DNA from: Deltaproteobacteria bacterium
Lineage (GTDB): Bacteria > Desulfobacterota > Dissulfuribacteria > Dissulfuribacterales > UBA3076
DNA length: 5,739 bases
Assembly (NCBI GenBank): GCA_030605675.1
Contig: JAUWHV010000123.1
Location: 1 to 5,739 of the forward strand
Direction of reading: 5' to 3'
Shown: positions 3,691 to 5,739 of the stretch, one piece after another
Layout of the letters: each line of letters starts with the position of its first letter
Position numbering within the stretch: the first letter of the stretch is position 1
Program-made: the position numbers and the translations under genes
Notes under the pieces: model-generated
What the model was told of the DNA's origin: nothing
Seen by the model: only the letters and a program-made list of their open reading frames with translations
The model's database searches: none

Positions 3691-5085
3691 TTAATGCCTT
3701 TTAATCCACTTAAATATTGGCATCCACACCTTATCCTCTGCATTATCAGCAAACAACGGGTCAATATGTCCATAATCTAAAGCTACAGCTTCTGTTGGAT
3801 ATAGCCGTACTATCAACGATTGTTTATCAGTGCTTCCCAAAAGCTCTAAGACATATTCTCCGTATGCCCCGAATCCGCCTGCTGCACCCACATAGAATAC
3901 CGGAGTCTCAATTTGATCTAAATAGTCGTCATAGGGCGTGGACTCACTGCACATAATAGCCTCGCCATCAATTATTTCTCCAAGGCTCTGAAAACTTGGT
4001 ACTGCAAAGGCAAACCCCAGCATGTAGTCAGAGTTTGTAAACTGCAGACCTGTTGGGAGGCCGGATTCATTAAATGTCCCGGCGCAGTAATGATAAAGTG
4101 GTACCGGTGAGGTCATGGGCGGAGGGTATGTAGCATAGGTTGCAGATAGAGCAAGCCATGCTACCTGTTGATTTGTTAAATATTCAAGTCCTGGAATTAC
4201 GGAATAGTCCTCAGGGTATGTAGCTGCTAAATAGGCAATGTATTTTAGAGTTACTGCTTCGTCGCTATAGCAGGTTCCAGAGTCGAGCAATGCTTCTAAT
4301 ACTCCCAATCTAGTACACGCGGCATCTATCAACCCTTCTTCCTCAGGATCAAACTTATACACCATTTCAACCGGTATTATTCCTCTCAGGCTTTGTCGCC
4401 ACCATGGTAGCTGGGTCTCTTCATTGGCGTATGCGTAAGTAAGCTGGGCGCCCCTGCTGTGTCCGAGCATGAACATTTTACCAAAACCACTCCCGGTCAA
4501 ACCTCTTACCATCTTCGCAATCCTTACCGCAGTCCTTATGTCTTTTAAGTGCAATGCCGTGTCCCAATTTTTCATAAATTCGCAGCCATCAACATAGCAG
4601 TAAGGAATTTCAACAGGCCCGGGGTAATTATCAGGTACAAATGTCCACCTGAGGTCTATGCCCCAGACATCAATGCTTCTCTGTGCCAAATAGATTGCCA
4701 AACTGTGCTTGATAGGAACTTCACCTGATTGGGTGCTCATTAAAAAGCCACTTCTAAAGTCGCAGGTATCCCCGTGAATCATCATTATGCCCCTTGGAGA
4801 TTTAATCGGACAATATGGCCGGCGCTCCTTTACGACTCTGTGAATCCCGATCGTATCAAATTCACCAGGCCCAACCTTTAGCACTAAAGTATATTCATAG
4901 ATATCGTCCACTAAGTGTCTTCTATCAAGTGAGACCAGGCTGGAATTAAATCCATTATCGTTTGCTGCAAAACTAATTGATTGATCCCATCCTGTTAGAC
5001 CTAAATTTTTTGCCAAGGCAGTGCCTAAGGGCATGCACATCATAACAATTATTGTGATCAATAAACCAAAAAGCCCCCTTCTCAT
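3691..5085 (-). CDS. Exported alpha/beta-hydrolase fold protein (putative esterase/lipase)
   Basis: The chosen start, ATG at 5085-5083, gives 464 residues. It is preferred over the in-frame ATG at 5148 because GAGGAGGGG lies 8 nt upstream and because the protein then opens with a textbook signal peptide: MRR, a hydrophobic stretch (residues 4-20) and an ALA site at 23-25 before KN. The mature protein has IMMIHGD (100-106), matching the HG oxyanion strand; GHSRG (208-212), the nucleophile elbow with S210; and a late DYGHIDPLF with H440 as likely catalytic histidine. A typical acid after strand 7 is not obvious: the stretch 398-412 offers only E410. About 180 residues between elbow and the last strand form a large cap. 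Mature cysteines (C92, C108, C163, C168, C257, C272, C334, C379) could form disulfides, fitting a periplasmic or secreted enzyme. Substrate unknown. AT-richer than the helicase; no partner gene adjacent. Confidence 0.85.
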   Translation of the reverse strand: MRRGLFGLLITIIVMMCMPLGTALAKNLGLTGWDQSISFAANDNGFNSSLVSLDRRHLVDDIYEYTLVLKVGPGEFDTIGIHRVVKERRPYCPIKSPRGIMMIHGDTCDFRSGFLMSTQSGEVPIKHSLAIYLAQRSIDVWGIDLRWTFVPDNYPGPVEIPYCYVDGCEFMKNWDTALHLKDIRTAVRIAKMVRGLTGSGFGKMFMLGHSRGAQLTYAYANEETQLPWWRQSLRGIIPVEMVYKFDPEEEGLIDAACTRLGVLEALLDSGTCYSDEAVTLKYIAYLAATYPEDYSVIPGLEYLTNQQVAWLALSATYATYPPPMTSPVPLYHYCAGTFNESGLPTGLQFTNSDYMLGFAFAVPSFQSLGEIIDGEAIMCSESTPYDDYLDQIETPVFYVGAAGGFGAYGEYVLELLGSTDKQSLIVRLYPTEAVALDYGHIDPLFADNAEDKVWMPIFKWIKRH

Positions 5086-5090
5086 TATTA

Positions 5091-5099
5091 TCCCCTCCT
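5091..5099 (-). promoter_or_regulatory. Strong ribosome-binding site of the hydrolase that fixes its start
   Basis: The complement reads AGGAGGGGA, with the AGGAGG core 8 nt before the ATG at 5085. No comparable site precedes the upstream in-frame ATG at 5148. This, with the signal peptide beginning at the downstream ATG, supports the shorter protein. Confidence 0.8.
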
Positions 5100-5133
5100 C
5101 CAAATAGTGTAGTATAAATTCCGGCTTCTCCAG

Positions 5134-5159
5134 GGTAGTACCTTCCAAAGGGCACTACC
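5134..5159 (-). promoter_or_regulatory. Hairpin in the hydrolase leader
   Basis: On the minus strand GGTAGTGCC (from 5159) pairs with GGTACTACC (to 5134): nine pairs including one G-T, closing an 8-nt loop. It lies about 35 nt upstream of the hydrolase Shine-Dalgarno, so it would sit in the 5' leader if transcription starts further upstream. No T-run follows, so it is not an intrinsic attenuator by itself. Confidence 0.35.
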
Positions 5160-5223
5160 GCTTTTTGTTGAAATGTCGAGCAGCCCATTTCAACCATCAT
5201 TCGACTATAACATCTTTTATTTC

Positions 5224-5244
5224 CTACATGTCCCGGCCTCCTTT
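5224..5244 (-). other. Start-stop element: full Shine-Dalgarno followed by ATG-TAG
   Basis: The complement of 5237-5244 is AAAGGAGG, a full Shine-Dalgarno. Seven bases later comes ATG (5229-5227), followed at once by TAG (5226-5224). The result is a ribosome-binding site feeding a one-codon frame, about 140 nt upstream of the hydrolase start and on the same strand. It could be a remnant of a lost gene, a translation-linked leader device, or chance. Confidence 0.35.
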
Positions 5245-5505
5245 GTGCTTCTGATTGCTATTCCTCCAATGACAGCTTCTTTGTAGCCTTATATCATAAT
5301 TAATAGCTTAATCCGCCAAATTAAAAGAATTCAACAGCTATTCGTTGCATATTGTTGACAATGTGGGCGAATCCGAAATGTAGGGGCGGGGTTTATCACC
5401 GCCCGAATTGCTGCTACTTATGACGTTTTGTGTATGATAGCACGACTGAACAGACATGCCAGAGAGATAGTTGTAACCGGCATCTCCTCAGTTAGCCGCC
5501 CCAGC
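5245..5505. other. Gene-free spacer upstream of the hydrolase
   Basis: No credible coding frame is seen on either strand. 5285-5340 is AT-rich and is the likeliest place for the hydrolase promoter: on the minus strand TATGAT (complement of 5293-5298) resembles a -10 box, but the best -35-like hexamer (TTGGCG, complement of 5314-5319) is weak and only 15 bp away. 5384-5404 holds a GGGCGG/CCGCCC hairpin listed separately. The rest shows nothing notable. Confidence 0.4.
5384..5404. repeat. GGGCGG / CCGCCC hairpin within a GTAGGGGCGGGG motif
   Basis: GGGCGG (5384-5389) pairs with CCGCCC (5399-5404) over a 9-nt loop. The surrounding GTAGGGGCGGGGTTTATCACC resembles the GTAGGGGCG-type palindromes scattered in many bacterial genomes. 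It sits between the broken small gene and the hydrolase promoter region, about 100 nt past the end of the small gene, and could end its transcript. No T-run follows on the minus strand. Confidence 0.4.
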
Positions 5506-5736
5506 TTATAGTGCTTCCGGATCTATCTCCTGTGCGACCTCATCCTGCAACGTGGCCAAGCACTTCTCAAAATCCGGATACAGGCGAATCAAACAGCGCC
5601 GGAGTATCTACACTTCAAGGCGTAATGCATCCATGACTGCCCGCTGGTTACGCCTGAGAGCTTCCAGTTCCTCTCCATTTACGGCGATCTCTTTCTGAAG
5701 AATGTTGAGTTGCTTTTCGATCTCTTTTTCTTTCAT
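5506..5736 (-). pseudogene. Small coiled-coil-type protein gene with an in-frame TAG at codon 43
   Basis: From ATG at 5736-5734 the frame reads MKEKEIEKQLNILQKEIAV onward for 42 codons to ...MDALRLEV, then TAG (5610-5608). It continues sensibly for 33 more codons, ILRRCLIRLYPDFEKCLATL to ...QEIDPEAL, ending in TAA (5508-5506). Both halves are rich in E, K, L and R with heptad-like leucine spacing, as expected for one helical protein of about 76 residues. The join LEV-(stop)-ILRRCL looks like a GAG or CAG codon mutated to TAG. No start codon with a ribosome-binding site precedes the second half. Alternatives are amber readthrough, pyrrolysine insertion or a sequencing error. The true start may lie beyond the window edge, since only 3 bases upstream are visible. 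Function unknown. Confidence 0.55.
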
Positions 5737-5739
5737 TCT

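Noticed and set aside
3717..3956. Plus-strand 79-codon frame
   Set aside because: Antisense to the conserved C-terminal part of the hydrolase gene.
5086..5148. N-terminal extension of the hydrolase to the ATG at 5148
   Set aside because: The extension would place 21 polar residues before a perfect signal peptide, and the strong ribosome-binding site serves the ATG at 5085.
4973..5200. Minus-strand 75-codon frame overlapping the hydrolase start
   Set aside because: No ribosome-binding site precedes its ATG, and it overlaps about 110 bases of the hydrolase in a different frame, including the signal peptide.

Overview
The window holds four recognisable protein genes, one interrupted small gene, and an unusually dense set of non-coding repeats. 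No rRNA, tRNA, CRISPR array, transposase or phage gene was seen. The gene set (a YkgJ-type cysteine-cluster protein, an RhlE-like DEAD-box helicase, a short-chain dehydrogenase and an exported alpha/beta hydrolase) with repeat-filled spacers suggests a Gram-negative environmental bacterium. It most resembles Desulfobacterota (former Deltaproteobacteria) such as Desulfobacterales. That placement is inference from protein style and has no marker gene behind it.

Layout. 1-300 (minus) is the N-terminal 100 codons of an SDR oxidoreductase running off the left edge. 301-821 has no gene but is packed with a perfect palindrome, two heptanucleotide tandem arrays, three further hairpin or terminal-inverted-repeat units and a degenerate repeat arm. 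822-1631 (plus) is the cysteine-cluster protein. 1632-1831 separates two convergent genes and holds a 33-bp palindrome plus GTTCAGGG-type repeats. 1832-3172 (minus) is the GC-rich RNA helicase. 3173-3690 holds a doubtful small ORF, a 179-bp MITE-like element and a GGGGACA palindrome. 3691-5085 (minus) is an exported alpha/beta hydrolase with a strong ribosome-binding site. 5086-5505 is its leader and upstream region. 5506-5736 (minus) is a small coiled-coil-type gene broken by an in-frame TAG.

The genes do not form an evident pathway. They lie in different orientations with long repeat-bearing spacers and look like separate transcription units. No new multi-gene system is visible. The most notable signals are (i) the 179-bp element at 3406-3584 and its collapsed 33-bp relative at 1631-1663, which carry the same pair of slightly different ends in opposite orientation; (ii) three tandem arrays of unrelated sequence that all have a 7-bp period; and (iii) the in-frame amber codon in the small gene at the right edge.
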